Source of the DNA: Roseiarcus sp963782255
GTDB lineage: Bacteria > Pseudomonadota > Alphaproteobacteria > Rhizobiales > Beijerinckiaceae
Length of the DNA: 64,000 nucleotides
Direction of reading: 5' to 3'
NCBI GenBank assembly: GCA_963782255.1
Contig: CAWAIS010000001.1
Coordinates: 5,084,001 to 5,148,000 of the forward strand
The stretch's first letter is position 1. Every line of letters begins with the position of its first letter. The notes beneath the pieces are model-generated. The model worked only from the letters and a program-made list of their open reading frames with translations. It made no database searches and had not been told where the DNA came from. A program made the translations under genes and the position numbers. Positions 9,140 through 17,890 of this stretch are shown piece by piece.

Positions 9140-10401
9140 GCAGCTGCAACCTCACGCAGCGCCTTCTCTGGCTGCGCGGTCAGTTCACCAGCGAAGGCTT
9201 TTTGCAGGATGGCTTGTTTCAGCTCTGCGAGGTTGTCCAGCTTTTGCTGGTAGATGGCTTCGAGGCTCTTAGTTTCATTCGCTATCGCCTCAATCTTTTC
9301 GGTAATGGCCAGTTGGGTAGAGAGCGACGGGAGGGTGACGGGCAGCGCAGAAAGCGCCTGCTGATTCAAGCTGCTGATGTTGGCACCATCTCCGCTCTCA
9401 ATGAGCGTTTCCCGAGATGCCTTCGATTTCAGAAAATGAACGAGGTATGCAGGGGCCACTTCCTTCGAGGCGACGCGAATTCTGATCGTAAAGCCTGAAT
9501 GAGACGTCTTCTTGGGCACATCGCTGGCCAGTATGCAGCGTCCGATGAGCTGCTTGTTTCCGTTCGAACGGACTGTCAAAATATCGCCGGCCCGAAGCTC
9601 GTAATCGACGCTAAGGCTGCCGTCGATTTGTGCGGTCTCCAGCTGATCCGTTGGCACGTAAAAGTTCTTCTGAAAGTCTTTTACTCCGACAATTTTGATT
9701 ATCTCGCCTTTGCTGCCTTTAGTGAAATTCAAGCCGTTTTTAAAAGCAGCAATCTCTCCTAGTTTTTTCTGACTCCATTTCTTCCCTGTCTGTGCAAAAA
9801 CGGAATTCAGATAGCTATCGAACAGCTCGCTGGCGTTGGCGAGGTTCTTCTCGGCATTGGCGACCGCCGCGCCGATCCCCTCGAACGTCTCGTCGAGAAT
9901 GGCGACAATGCGCTTTTGTTCAGGAAGTGGTGGCAAAGGAATTGTTGAGTTCTTTATCGTTCTGAGGATAATACGCTTAATGGCCGCTCCGGTCATCTTG
10001 CGGGTTATTTGCTCAAAGCCATCGTTGCTCTGAAGATAATACATTAAAAACGGCGAGATGATTCTTTTTCTGTCAGTCTTTAAAAGGCAAACGCTCGACA
10101 AGATACTGAACGGCTCATCCAATGTGTTCATAGTCACATTTCCAGTGTTTGCGCCGTCTTTTGTAAGCAGAACGTCGCCTAATTCTGGATTGCACCGTGG
10201 ATAAATTGCATCGTGAAAGGCCCTGTCTACGAATTCAACATTGGAAAGGTCCATATACCCAGTCCGAATGTTTTTCGAAGTAATATACAAAAAGAGTCCG
10301 TCTCCTCTCTCTTCATAGGTCCTTTTCGGAGACTGGTGAGCTCCGTCCTAAATCTTCGAGCAAACTTCGGCTAAGGTCTGTATCCGCCACCCCTCCCTCA
10401 C
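9136..10401 (-). pseudogene. hsdS: Type I specificity subunit with in-frame amber codon
   Basis: The full frame starts at GTG 10401, overlapping the hsdM stop (GTGA), and would encode 421 residues. It begins VREGWRIQTLAEVCSKI, then has TAG at 10350-10348 (codon 18), then DGAHQSPKRTYEERGDG leading into the first target-recognition domain. DGxHxSPK is the conserved N-terminal block of HsdS proteins, so the stop interrupts a conserved part of a real gene. Downstream are the central coiled-coil block (PLPPLPEQKRIVAILDETFE), a second recognition domain and a C-terminal helix. Re-initiation at TTG 10290 would lose the first ~37 residues. It could be a genuine inactivation, a phase-variable or suppressed state, or a base-call error. 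Confidence 0.85.
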
Positions 10402-11849
10402 AGCAACACCCTAATACCTTCGAGGATCTCCGCGCTCTCCGCGTCGAGCGCCGCGATCTCGGCGATGATGTCCTGCGGATCGCGCAAGGCGTCTTCCTCA
10501 GCCCTGTTGGGGTTTTTCACCGACAGGTCGAAACTTGTCTGGTCGATGCCGGTCACATCGACTGACCATGATTGCTCGGAGTCGGCGAAACTGGTTTGTA
10601 GCGCGACAAACTCCTTCAAGTCGTTGTCATTGAGCGCGTTGGTCTTGCCCAAGCTCCGGCCCGGATAGAGCTGGTAGTACCAGACCTTCCGCGTGGGTGA
10701 GCCCTTCTCGAAAAACAGCACGACGGTCTTCACGCCTGCCCCAAGGAAGGTCCCGCCCGGACAATCCAGCACGGTGTGCAGGTTGCAGTTTTCCAACAGA
10801 TCCTTGCGCAGCGCTCGCGCTGCACCGTCCGAGTTCGACAGGAACGTATTCTTGATGACGATGGCCGCCCTGCCGCCCGCCTTCAGGTGCTTGATGAAAT
10901 GCTGCAAAAATAGAAACGCCGTTTCCCCGGTCTTGATGGGGAAGTTCTGTTGCACCTCCGGGCGTTCTTTGCCTCCAAAAGGCGGATTGGCGAGGATCAC
11001 GTCAAAGCGATCCTTGTCCTGAATATCGCTGATATTCTCGGCAAGCGTGTTGGTGTGAACGATGTTGGGCGCTTCGATGCCATGCAGGATCATGTTCATG
11101 ATCGCGATGACATAGGCGAGGCTCTTCTTTTCCTTGCCGTAGAAGGTTTTGGTTTGCAGGGTCTGGAGCTGGCTTGTGGTCAGATCGCCCTTGCGCAGAT
11201 AGTCATACGCTTCACACAGGAAGCCCGCCGATCCGAGCGCGCCGTCATAGATGCGCTCCCCTATCTTCGGTTTAACCACCTGGATCATGGCGCGGATGAG
11301 CGGGCGAGGCGTGTAATACTCGCCGCCGTTCCGGCCCGCATTCCCCATGTTTTTGATCTTGGCTTCGTACAAGTGCGAAAGCTCGTGCTTTTCCTTCTGC
11401 GAGCGGAAGCGCAGCCCGTCCATCAGTTCGAGGGCGTCGCGCAGGCTGTAGCCGCTCTGGAACTTGTTTTTGATCTCCCCGAAAATCTCCCCCATCTTGT
11501 ACTCGATGGTGTCAGGGCCGGTCGCGCGCTGCTTGAAGCCTCTGAGATAAGGGAACAGCTCGTCATTAACGTAGGCGATCAGGTCATCGCCGGTGAGCGC
11601 AGTGTCATGATCGAACGAACCATCGGCCTTCTTTGGCGCGGCCCAGCTCGACCAGCGGTGCGGCTTGTCGATGATGAACGCGTAGGGTTTGCCGGCCAGC
11701 TCAGCCGACATCGCCTTCTCCTGCTCCAGATCGTCGAGATATTTGAGGAACAGCATCCACGAGGTCTGCTCGGTATAGTCCAGCTCGGTCGTGCAGCCCG
11801 CCTCTTTCCACAGTACGTCATCGATATTTTTGAAGGTCTGTTCGAACAT
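10398..11849 (-). CDS. hsdM: Type I DNA methyltransferase, M subunit
   Basis: An N6-adenine methyltransferase subunit of 483 residues, starting at ATG 11849 (MFEQTFKNIDDVLWKEAG). The frame stays open 40 codons upstream, but the family starts here. An N-terminal HsdM helical domain precedes the Rossmann fold: AdoMet motif I in DGALGSAGFL and catalytic motif IV NPPFGG. It pairs with HsdS to methylate the recognition sequence and, with HsdR, forms the restriction complex. First gene of the operon. If HsdS is really truncated, HsdM may have no targeting partner here unless another specificity gene exists elsewhere. Confidence 0.93.
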   Translation of the reverse strand: MFEQTFKNIDDVLWKEAGCTTELDYTEQTSWMLFLKYLDDLEQEKAMSAELAGKPYAFIIDKPHRWSSWAAPKKADGSFDHDTALTGDDLIAYVNDELFPYLRGFKQRATGPDTIEYKMGEIFGEIKNKFQSGYSLRDALELMDGLRFRSQKEKHELSHLYEAKIKNMGNAGRNGGEYYTPRPLIRAMIQVVKPKIGERIYDGALGSAGFLCEAYDYLRKGDLTTSQLQTLQTKTFYGKEKKSLAYVIAIMNMILHGIEAPNIVHTNTLAENISDIQDKDRFDVILANPPFGGKERPEVQQNFPIKTGETAFLFLQHFIKHLKAGGRAAIVIKNTFLSNSDGAARALRKDLLENCNLHTVLDCPGGTFLGAGVKTVVLFFEKGSPTRKVWYYQLYPGRSLGKTNALNDNDLKEFVALQTSFADSEQSWSVDVTGIDQTSFDLSVKNPNRAEEDALRDPQDIIAEIAALDAESAEILEGIRVLL

Positions 11850-12242
11850 TGGTTTCCGTTCAGTTTTGCTCTGGTTCGCTTCGATTCGCCTTATACGGCA
11901 AGACGTGAATTTCTCCCTCTCTCTTCCGCGTCGCAGCATGAGAGGGTTTAGCCATGCGCAATATGTCAAACCTCGCAGGCTATCGTTGCGCAGAATGTTA
12001 ACAGGGATAGCGTGTTGAATGTCAAGTTAAGCGTTACAGCTCGCGCCTCGTTCCTTGTCCATGAGTCCGGTCCCCGTCGCCGTTGTCGTCTCGTCGAATT
12101 TCGTTCTGCCGGTCATTTTTAGCGCCAGTCTTATGGCAAGCGTGAAGCTCCTCCTCTGACGTTGCGGCCCCTGCGAGGTGCTTTGTGGACCGTCGCCTTT
12201 CAAACGCCCGTAAACGCAACCACGGACGAAAGGAACGACGAT
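11850..12242. other. Region without a convincing gene upstream of hsdM
   Basis: About 390 bp between hsdM and a small plus-strand gene. Open frames here lack start signals or family resemblance. It should contain the hsdM promoter, but I could not identify a clear -35/-10 pair. Confidence 0.4.
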
Positions 12243-12407
12243 ATGAAACCGACCAGGTTCACGAACGAAGCAGAGCTGAAGGCACTGTTCGACCATGCGG
12301 TTCGCGCGATCGGCTTCTATGAGGCTCAGCGTAAGGAAGCCCTCATGGCTCTTGAGAGCCTCCGGCGCGCGCTGAACAACCGCCCTCCAAAACCGCCGAC
12401 GCCATAG
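12243..12407 (+). CDS. Small hypothetical protein
   Basis: A 54-residue protein (MKPTRFTNEAELKALFDHAV at the start, proline-rich end). ATG 12243 is preceded by a purine-rich GAAAGGAACGA at the right distance. It is mostly helical with many charged residues and no known domain. A terminator-like hairpin follows 15 bp after its stop, supporting a real transcription unit. It lies just outside the tRNA-Gly fragment that marks the element end, so it belongs to the left-hand island or the host side. Confidence 0.5.
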   Translation: MKPTRFTNEAELKALFDHAVRAIGFYEAQRKEALMALESLRRALNNRPPKPPTP

Positions 12408-12422
12408 ACGGTGTCGGACACC

Positions 12423-12459
12423 AGCCGCTCCGGTTATGCGCCGGGGCGGCTATCGTTTT
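12423..12459 (+). terminator. Intrinsic terminator-like hairpin
   Basis: Arms AGCCGCTCCGG (12423-12433) and CCGGGGCGGCT (12441-12451), one G-U pair, followed by ATCGTTTT. It directly follows the small gene ending at 12407. Confidence 0.6.
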
Positions 12460-12618
12460 GAGGTGCCGGATTCGCCACAAACGCGCCACAAGCCGGCGCG
12501 GCCCAATTCAGAGAATGGCGGATTTCTGCGGGTTACAGAGGACAGGCGTTTTGGGGCAAATTCAACGAAATACCGAGCTTTCTTTCCGTAGTATACTAGC
12601 AAGTCATTGATTTAAAAC

Positions 12619-12664
12619 TGGAGCGGGTGACGGGGGTCGAACCCGCGACATTTTGCTTGGGAAG
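12619..12664 (-). other. Attachment site: 3' part of tRNA-Gly
   Basis: On the minus strand this reads from CTTCCCAAGC (anticodon loop, anticodon CCC) through a T-arm GCGGGTTCGACCCCCGT to the acceptor end CACCCGCTCCA. The 5' half of the tRNA is absent: the bases preceding it on that strand do not match a D-arm. Such a 3' fragment beside an integrase gene (stop 29 bp away) is the usual scar of integration into a tRNA gene, so this is one end (att) of the element encoded to the right. Confidence 0.8.
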
Positions 12665-12692
12665 GAAAATTTCCTGCCTACATATCAATAGG

Positions 12693-13925
12693 TTAAGCGT
12701 GACGCGCCACAGATACGCCACAAGAATTGTTGAGTAGGCTACCGAGCATTCCGAGGGGCTCCGTGTCTCTTTTATCCGTATCCTCTAGAAGGTGCCCGTA
12801 TACATTGAGCGTAGTTTCGATATTCGTGTGCCCCATGACGGTCTGAATCTTTTTCAGATTCGCTTTCTTCTCAAACAACATAGACGCGAAAAAGTGCCTC
12901 AAATCATAGGGGCAGTATTTGACCTCCGTGACAGGCTTGCCATCCTTCATAGCGGGCTTGCCCTCCACCATTACAGGTCTGGTAAGGCCAGCCTCCTGGC
13001 AAGCTGCGTTGAACCCACGTTGGTGCCAATTTCGTCGGGACTGCCACTTCCCGGTATCCGTTGGGAAGACGAGATCGTGATCATTCTTGATCGCGTGATT
13101 TTCGGCGTAGTGACGAACCATATCCAAGGTATCTGGACTGAGTTCGATAAAGCGGCGACCCGCCGGCGTTTTAGTTACGGAAATTTCTTTTCCGCTGCCT
13201 TCAATAGCGCGGTCCACGTAGACGCCGTTCTCGCGCAACGCCGAACCGCTGAGTGCGAGATATTCCTGGGGCCTCATACCTGAGTCCACGGCCAGATAGA
13301 GCATCGGTCGGTAGCGCTTCCACGTCCTCGCTGTTTGCTTGTTTTTGGAGTTTGCGAGGCTGTCCGCAGCGCGCAGCAGCCTGATCACCTCCTGCTTGGT
13401 CGGAATGACGACCGGCTCCTTGTATCTCGATTCTGAGCGTACGCAGATGCCGGAGACCGGATTGTGCGGAAGGTGTCCACGAATGACCATTTCCCGCATC
13501 ACGGAATGGAGCGAAGATAGAACCTTGCCAGCAAGATCGCGGCTCATGTCCCCCGAGAGGAGCCACGATCGGAAAGCGACGATGTCGGGGGCCGCAAGCT
13601 CGGCTATGCTCTTTTCCCATTCGTACGCCTTTATGAATTCTGCCCGATATCCGTAGTTCTGGAGCGTGTAACCGGTGACGGGCTCACGGCCATTCAGCCC
13701 CTCTTTCTCACACGCCATCAGCCAAAGGTCAGTGGCCTGCGCGACAGTGCGGGTGTCGGCTGAAGCACGCGCGCTCGGGCGGGCATTCCCACTCTCCAAG
13801 AACGCGCGTGCTTCCTTAAGCGTCCCGAACACTTTGTAAGCGTAACCTTTCGCGGAGCCCTTCGACGGGTAGCGAACCTGATACGTTGTGCCCTTTTTGC
13901 CTTTTCGTTTTCGAATGTCGGACAT
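12693..13925 (-). CDS. int: Tyrosine-type site-specific integrase
   Basis: A 410-residue phage-type integrase with an N-terminal arm-binding/SAM-like region (residues ~60-170) and a C-terminal catalytic domain. Catalytic residues visible: Arg in SGMRPQEYLAL, Arg-His in YDLRHFFAS (the usual preceding His is Tyr here), His in MGHTNIETTLNVYGHL and the nucleophile Tyr in the same segment. The gene is transcribed toward the tRNA-Gly fragment 29 bp beyond its stop, the common int-att layout. It would catalyse integration and excision at the tRNA-Gly gene. The neighbouring small gene (13972-14211) may provide directionality. Confidence 0.93.
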   Translation of the reverse strand: MSDIRKRKGKKGTTYQVRYPSKGSAKGYAYKVFGTLKEARAFLESGNARPSARASADTRTVAQATDLWLMACEKEGLNGREPVTGYTLQNYGYRAEFIKAYEWEKSIAELAAPDIVAFRSWLLSGDMSRDLAGKVLSSLHSVMREMVIRGHLPHNPVSGICVRSESRYKEPVVIPTKQEVIRLLRAADSLANSKNKQTARTWKRYRPMLYLAVDSGMRPQEYLALSGSALRENGVYVDRAIEGSGKEISVTKTPAGRRFIELSPDTLDMVRHYAENHAIKNDHDLVFPTDTGKWQSRRNWHQRGFNAACQEAGLTRPVMVEGKPAMKDGKPVTEVKYCPYDLRHFFASMLFEKKANLKKIQTVMGHTNIETTLNVYGHLLEDTDKRDTEPLGMLGSLLNNSCGVSVARHA

Positions 13926-13971
13926 CTTTAATACATAGCAAAATTGTGCGAATCAGAGCAATCGCAATCGC

Positions 13972-14211
13972 TCAACGATCACAGTTTCGCTCTGCCTCCA
14001 CCTGTCGGTTGAAATAAGCGCTCAGCAAGGAGTTGCGTTCGATCTTCAGGCGCCCCTCGATCGGATCGAGGAAGAACGGCAGCTTTCGCTTGCCATGCCC
14101 GTCGACATCGGCCGCCCGTTTCATCTGACGACGGGTCAGGATGACGTTAAGTTCGGCAAGAAGCGCCCTCGCTTCTTCCAGGTCGAGGTACTGGGGATGA
14201 TGGTCTTTCAT
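13972..14211 (-). CDS. Small possible excisionase / DNA-binding protein
   Basis: A basic protein of 79 residues immediately upstream of int, in the same direction with a 46-bp gap. The segment LTRRQMKRAAD...GKRKLPFF...GRLKI looks like a compact winged-helix recognition unit followed by a short wing, as in excisionase-type proteins beside integrases. No precise family is recognised; the role is inferred from size and position. A TATAAT-like string on the minus strand at 14294-14300 may be its -10 element. Confidence 0.55.
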   Translation of the reverse strand: MKDHHPQYLDLEEARALLAELNVILTRRQMKRAADVDGHGKRKLPFFLDPIEGRLKIERNSLLSAYFNRQVEAERNCDR

Positions 14212-14327
14212 AGAGCCTCACTTTCCCTGCTCGACGGCCGCCTCCTCCCTCATGTCATGCCCATAGTCGTCGACCGTGTTTCCATAGTACAATTATAGCA
14301 CGTTCCCCGGTTCGCTTCATTTTTGGA

Positions 14328-15947
14328 CTACCGCGGCTCGAACGGATCACGCTCCCGGCTGCGACCGTTCCGGCCCGAGGGCCGCTCGCGCTCGCGATAG
14401 GAACCGTCAGCGCGACGCTCCGCGGCCGAGCGGCGTGCCCGCCAGTTCTTGGTTTCTCCCGCAGCCTCCTTGCCGTCTTTGGGGACGGGGGCGGACTGCA
14501 CCGGACTCGTTTTGTCGGCGGGCGCATTCTTCCGGTCGGGCGCCGGCGGCTCTCTCTTCAACTCCGCGTCCTGCGAAGCCGCGTGCAGAAAATCCTCGCG
14601 CGGCGACACGCCGTCCTTCGCGGCGTCGCGCGCAGACTCAGGCATGGCGAAGTCGCGCTTGAATTCCGCCCAGTTCTTCTGCCGCTCGGCGGCCACCTTT
14701 TTCCATTCAGCGCGCTCGGCCGCGATCTCCCTTGCGTGACGCTCGACCATGGCGCGGCGGGATCTACGGTATTCGTCGGAAAGGCGCGCCAGTTCCACGC
14801 GGCGTGCCGCCCGGAGCACGTCAGCCCTATTGCGTTTCGATTGCGCCTGCCGTTCCTGCAGGCCCTTCTTGTTGTGCTCCTGCAGCATCTGAAACTGCCG
14901 CCGCCGCTCGTTACCGCTCACAAGCAGATAGAACAGGCCGGCAATTCCAGGCCGGCCAGACCGCCCGAAATGGAGGCGCACCGCGTTGGCGATCACCCCG
15001 AGAAACGACCGCTCGCGCGCATCGAACGCCCGCCTTTGCCGCCACTGCCGCTGCCCGAGCTTCTTCCATTCGTGTAATTCCCACATGTCGCGCAGAGCCT
15101 GAACGGTGAATGGATGCGGTTGTGACTTGCGGCGGCTTTTCCAGATGGCATCGATGAACGGCTGGTACCGGTCATGGATTGCCTTGCTGTCGGCGCGATT
15201 GGTTTTCCAGAGCACCTCTCCCTCGGTGGTTCGCGCCTCGCGCGCGAACCGGTGTCGCCCCTTAAGGTCCGCGACCTTGGCCGCATACGCGGCCTTGATC
15301 TCCGCCGCGCGCCGCTGCTGCCGTTCGGAGTGCAGCCTGCGGGTTGCCTCCCACTCCTCCCGCGACTTTTGCGAGGGACGTTTCGGCGGCGGAAGCCCGT
15401 TGTCGAGGGCATGGAATTTCGCGCGGCGGTCGGGGCTGCGTATGACGCCCTGCGCCACCTCGTAGTCATCGGCCCAGCGATCCAGCTTATGGGCGTCGTT
15501 GGACAGCGACACGGCCTTGCCCGTGTCGGGGTCGATCAGGTTGACGATGACGTGGACATGCCTGTGCGGGCGGTCGGTATGCTCGACGATGACGGCCTGG
15601 AGGTTTTCCATCCCGAGCGCACGCAGGGCGCTCAGCGCGGTCTGTCTCATATGGTCCGCGTCAGGCCGGTCGGCCTCGTGCCAGTTGAGGGTGAAGGCAT
15701 AGACGGGCTTCGTCATCTTGCGACCGGTCGCCTTCACGCCCGCGCGCTTCTTCAGGTCATCCGCCGCATCGCACAACGCCATCATCTCGCGCCATGTCCC
15801 ATGCGGCTGGTCGGCCGCGAGATTGCGCAGCTCGATGAAGCCGACGCGTTCGGCCGTATCGGCTCCCTTGTCGTGGAGGACGTATTGCAGCGCGCCCTTG
15901 AAGGAGGTGCCGCGGCCGCGGGTGCCTCTACCCTTCGCCCAGTTCAT
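14328..15947 (-). CDS. mobA: Relaxase, MobA/VirD2 type
   Basis: A 539-residue relaxase. The metal-binding three-histidine motif HRHVHV is at residues 128-133 and a candidate catalytic tyrosine is Y22 (GALQYVLHDK). The C-terminal half is a highly charged Arg/Glu/Lys helical region with no known fold. It would nick oriT and lead the strand into a recipient cell. It overlaps mobC by 20 bp, so the two are co-translated. The mobilisation genes are next to int, as in integrative mobilisable elements. Confidence 0.9.
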   Translation of the reverse strand: MNWAKGRGTRGRGTSFKGALQYVLHDKGADTAERVGFIELRNLAADQPHGTWREMMALCDAADDLKKRAGVKATGRKMTKPVYAFTLNWHEADRPDADHMRQTALSALRALGMENLQAVIVEHTDRPHRHVHVIVNLIDPDTGKAVSLSNDAHKLDRWADDYEVAQGVIRSPDRRAKFHALDNGLPPPKRPSQKSREEWEATRRLHSERQQRRAAEIKAAYAAKVADLKGRHRFAREARTTEGEVLWKTNRADSKAIHDRYQPFIDAIWKSRRKSQPHPFTVQALRDMWELHEWKKLGQRQWRQRRAFDARERSFLGVIANAVRLHFGRSGRPGIAGLFYLLVSGNERRRQFQMLQEHNKKGLQERQAQSKRNRADVLRAARRVELARLSDEYRRSRRAMVERHAREIAAERAEWKKVAAERQKNWAEFKRDFAMPESARDAAKDGVSPREDFLHAASQDAELKREPPAPDRKNAPADKTSPVQSAPVPKDGKEAAGETKNWRARRSAAERRADGSYRERERPSGRNGRSRERDPFEPR

Positions 15948-16323
15948 CGGAGCCGCGCCCGATGGCGTCGAGACGCGCGAGAAGCCGCCGCAGCTCGACC
16001 AGCAGCATCTCGATGTTCTGCGCGCGATAGCTGTCGCCGGTCGTGTTGCAGATGCGCGCGATTTGATTGAGGTTCGAACCGATGCGCGCCAGGTCGTGCC
16101 GGTCGATGGCGCTCAACGTCCGAAACGTGCGGACCAGGATCGCGCCGGACAAGGCCTGCTCGCGGACGAATTCGGACAAAGGGAGATTGGAGGCGGCGGC
16201 GCGTCCCTCGATCGCCGCAAGCTCGTCGGGACGCACGCGCGCCGCGATCAGCTTTGTGCGCCTGTCGAGATCGAGTTTTCTCGGCCTGCCGCCTCTGCGG
16301 AAGTCCGGTGATTCGTTTCCCAT
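15928..16323 (-). CDS. mobC: Mobilisation accessory protein MobC-like
   Basis: A 131-residue protein with a ribbon-helix-helix-like N-terminus (RRTKLIAARVRPDELAAIEG, then LPLSEFVREQAL) and the MobC block LARIGSNLNQIARICN. MobC proteins bind oriT and help the relaxase melt and nick DNA. It starts at ATG 16323, 28 bp from an inverted repeat that is the likely oriT, and its end overlaps the relaxase start. Confidence 0.85.
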   Translation of the reverse strand: MGNESPDFRRGGRPRKLDLDRRTKLIAARVRPDELAAIEGRAAASNLPLSEFVREQALSGAILVRTFRTLSAIDRHDLARIGSNLNQIARICNTTGDSYRAQNIEMLLVELRRLLARLDAIGRGSDELGEG

Positions 16324-16350
16324 TGCGCATTGTCGCCAGTAGCGGGGTTT

Positions 16351-16392
16351 CAGGGGGTGCCCCCCTGACGAGCGTTTTTGTTATACAAAAAC
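16351..16392. other. Candidate oriT: two adjacent inverted repeats
   Basis: First repeat CAGGGGG-TGC-CCCCCTG (16351-16367), second GTTTTTG-TTATA-CAAAAAC (16374-16392), separated by ACGAGC. They lie just upstream of mobC and mobA, where oriT of mobilisable elements normally sits. The nick position cannot be fixed by eye. Confidence 0.55.
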
Positions 16393-16743
16393 ATTGCTCG
16401 CTATCGCCCTTCACTTTCAGTTTAGGGCTATAGAAAGCTCTCTGGCTAGAATAAAAGGAAGGTGGTTACTGGTTTCAAGGAGGGTACAACAGAATATTTT
16501 CACTGCGCAAGTTTCTTAGTTGTTTTTGATCTTGGAAATTGATTCTTGGCTCATTCCTTCAATAGAATTCGTATCCTGGACAGGACATTTTTGTTCGCCA
16601 ATATCATTCGGGCAGTAAGATCATTCCGGAGAAAAGCGGACGCGCGCGGAGTAAATTGCACGCTGAAAATTCTTTGCGCGAGACGCCGGAAAGAGACGCT
16701 CGGCCAGATAATCAGGGGATTGCACCGGCCCGATAGAGACCGT
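16393..16743. other. Gene-free stretch, AT-richer than surroundings
   Basis: About 350 bp between the oriT candidate and the ankyrin gene stop. No frame here has both a plausible start and family resemblance. The drop in GC content suggests either a remnant or regulatory DNA. Confidence 0.35.
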
Positions 16744-17151
16744 TTAAACGCCCTCGGCCTTCGCTTCCGCCTCGGCGATGAAGTCGCACATTTCGTCGCT
16801 GACTTCGCATTCTGCGGCGATGGTTGTCGGCAAGCGGCCCTGGTTGTCCGGAACAAAGGCAATGCCCTGTTCGATGAGGTACCGAGCCATGTCCAGGTGA
16901 TTTCGGCCGACTGCGATGTGCAGCGCATTCATTCCCGTAGCGGGGTCAACAAAATTAATTGCTGACGGATAAAGCATCAGCAGCCGCTGAACGTTCTCTA
17001 GCGTATTAGCATAGGCACCGCCGAGCAGGTATTCGCCGGAGCGTTTAGCGAGTTCCGCGTACACTTCCGGGCCAAATTTCCATGAGCTGTCCGAGCTATC
17101 CTTTCGGGCCCGCCACAGTTCGTCGAGTTCCGCTTCAGAAAGCGTCGCCAT
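16744..17151 (-). CDS. Ankyrin-repeat protein
   Basis: A 135-residue protein. Residues ~75-115 form at least one clear ankyrin repeat (GMNALHIAVGRNHLDMARYLIEQG) with a weaker repeat before it (NTLENVQRLLMLYPSAINFVD) and after it. Ankyrin repeats mediate protein-protein contacts. It starts 4 bp after the stop of the HTH-like gene upstream, so the two are likely one operon; the partner may be a regulator or toxin controlled by this protein. The function is not recognised. Confidence 0.7.
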   Translation of the reverse strand: MATLSEAELDELWRARKDSSDSSWKFGPEVYAELAKRSGEYLLGGAYANTLENVQRLLMLYPSAINFVDPATGMNALHIAVGRNHLDMARYLIEQGIAFVPDNQGRLPTTIAAECEVSDEMCDFIAEAEAKAEGV

Positions 17152-17154
17152 CGG

Positions 17155-17802
17155 CTATCGCCTCAGTTCTATCCGCACAGATCGAGTATACACATTAAAC
17201 CGCGAAGCTATCGGGTCTTTTAAACCCGAAAAATAGGCGGCGGTTGCAACGCCACTATAAGCGTCACTAGCCGTCCCACGTAGCGTTATTGTCCGCGGCA
17301 GCCCCAGCAGCCGGTCCTTTAGTACGATAAATATTGTCGATCCGGACGAAGTCATTGCCCCATCATAGACCTGGTGTGATCCGGCAGTGGTAGTCACCTC
17401 TTTTACCCGCCAGACTCCCTGATCTATGGCGATCTCGATATTTGATCGGTAGTCGTTGGCGTCCTGCTCCCACTCTGAAAATTCCGAAGCTACGAATTTT
17501 CCAGACAGGTCTCTATTGTCCTTGGACGAATAGAACGCGCTAAGAGCGAATCCTAATCGCAGTGTTGGATTTTCCTTGGATATCTTCTCAACGAACTGAG
17601 CGAGAAAACCCACCTGCATGTCAATGGTGCGGACCTCGCCCTTCATGAAGCGCTGGAGCGTTTTCACGGGAACGGTCGGATTACGATGAACGGTCTCCTT
17701 GATGCGCTCTGCAAGACGCGGAATGCCGATTTTGTGCTCCTTCACGTAAGCGAGAAGCGCCTCTCTGATCCGTTCCCGCTGCGCCTGATCGTATTCGGCC
17801 AT
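17155..17802 (-). CDS. Protein with N-terminal HTH-like region, function unknown
   Basis: A 215-residue protein, start chosen at ATG 17802 (MAEYDQAQRERIREALLAYV). Residues ~1-70 resemble a lambda-repressor-like fold (IGIPRLAERIKETVHRNP, PVKTLQRFMKG). The rest, about 140 residues rich in beta-type sequence (TIFIVLKDRLLGLPRTITL), has no family I know. Four bases separate its stop from the ankyrin gene. A DNA-binding N-terminus plus a sensor-like C-terminus would fit a regulator, but this is inference. Confidence 0.6.
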   Translation of the reverse strand: MAEYDQAQRERIREALLAYVKEHKIGIPRLAERIKETVHRNPTVPVKTLQRFMKGEVRTIDMQVGFLAQFVEKISKENPTLRLGFALSAFYSSKDNRDLSGKFVASEFSEWEQDANDYRSNIEIAIDQGVWRVKEVTTTAGSHQVYDGAMTSSGSTIFIVLKDRLLGLPRTITLRGTASDAYSGVATAAYFSGLKDPIASRFNVYTRSVRIELRR

Positions 17803-17890
17803 GGCTGCAATCCGAGTGACCAATTCGCGACCACGACAAAGCGCGGCCCGCTCCCGATTTTGACGGCACCTTACACAGGAGCCGTCGCTT

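Noticed and set aside
12619..12664. A functional tRNA-Gly gene
   Set aside because: Only the anticodon loop, T-arm and acceptor 3' strand are present; no D-arm or 5' acceptor strand precedes them.
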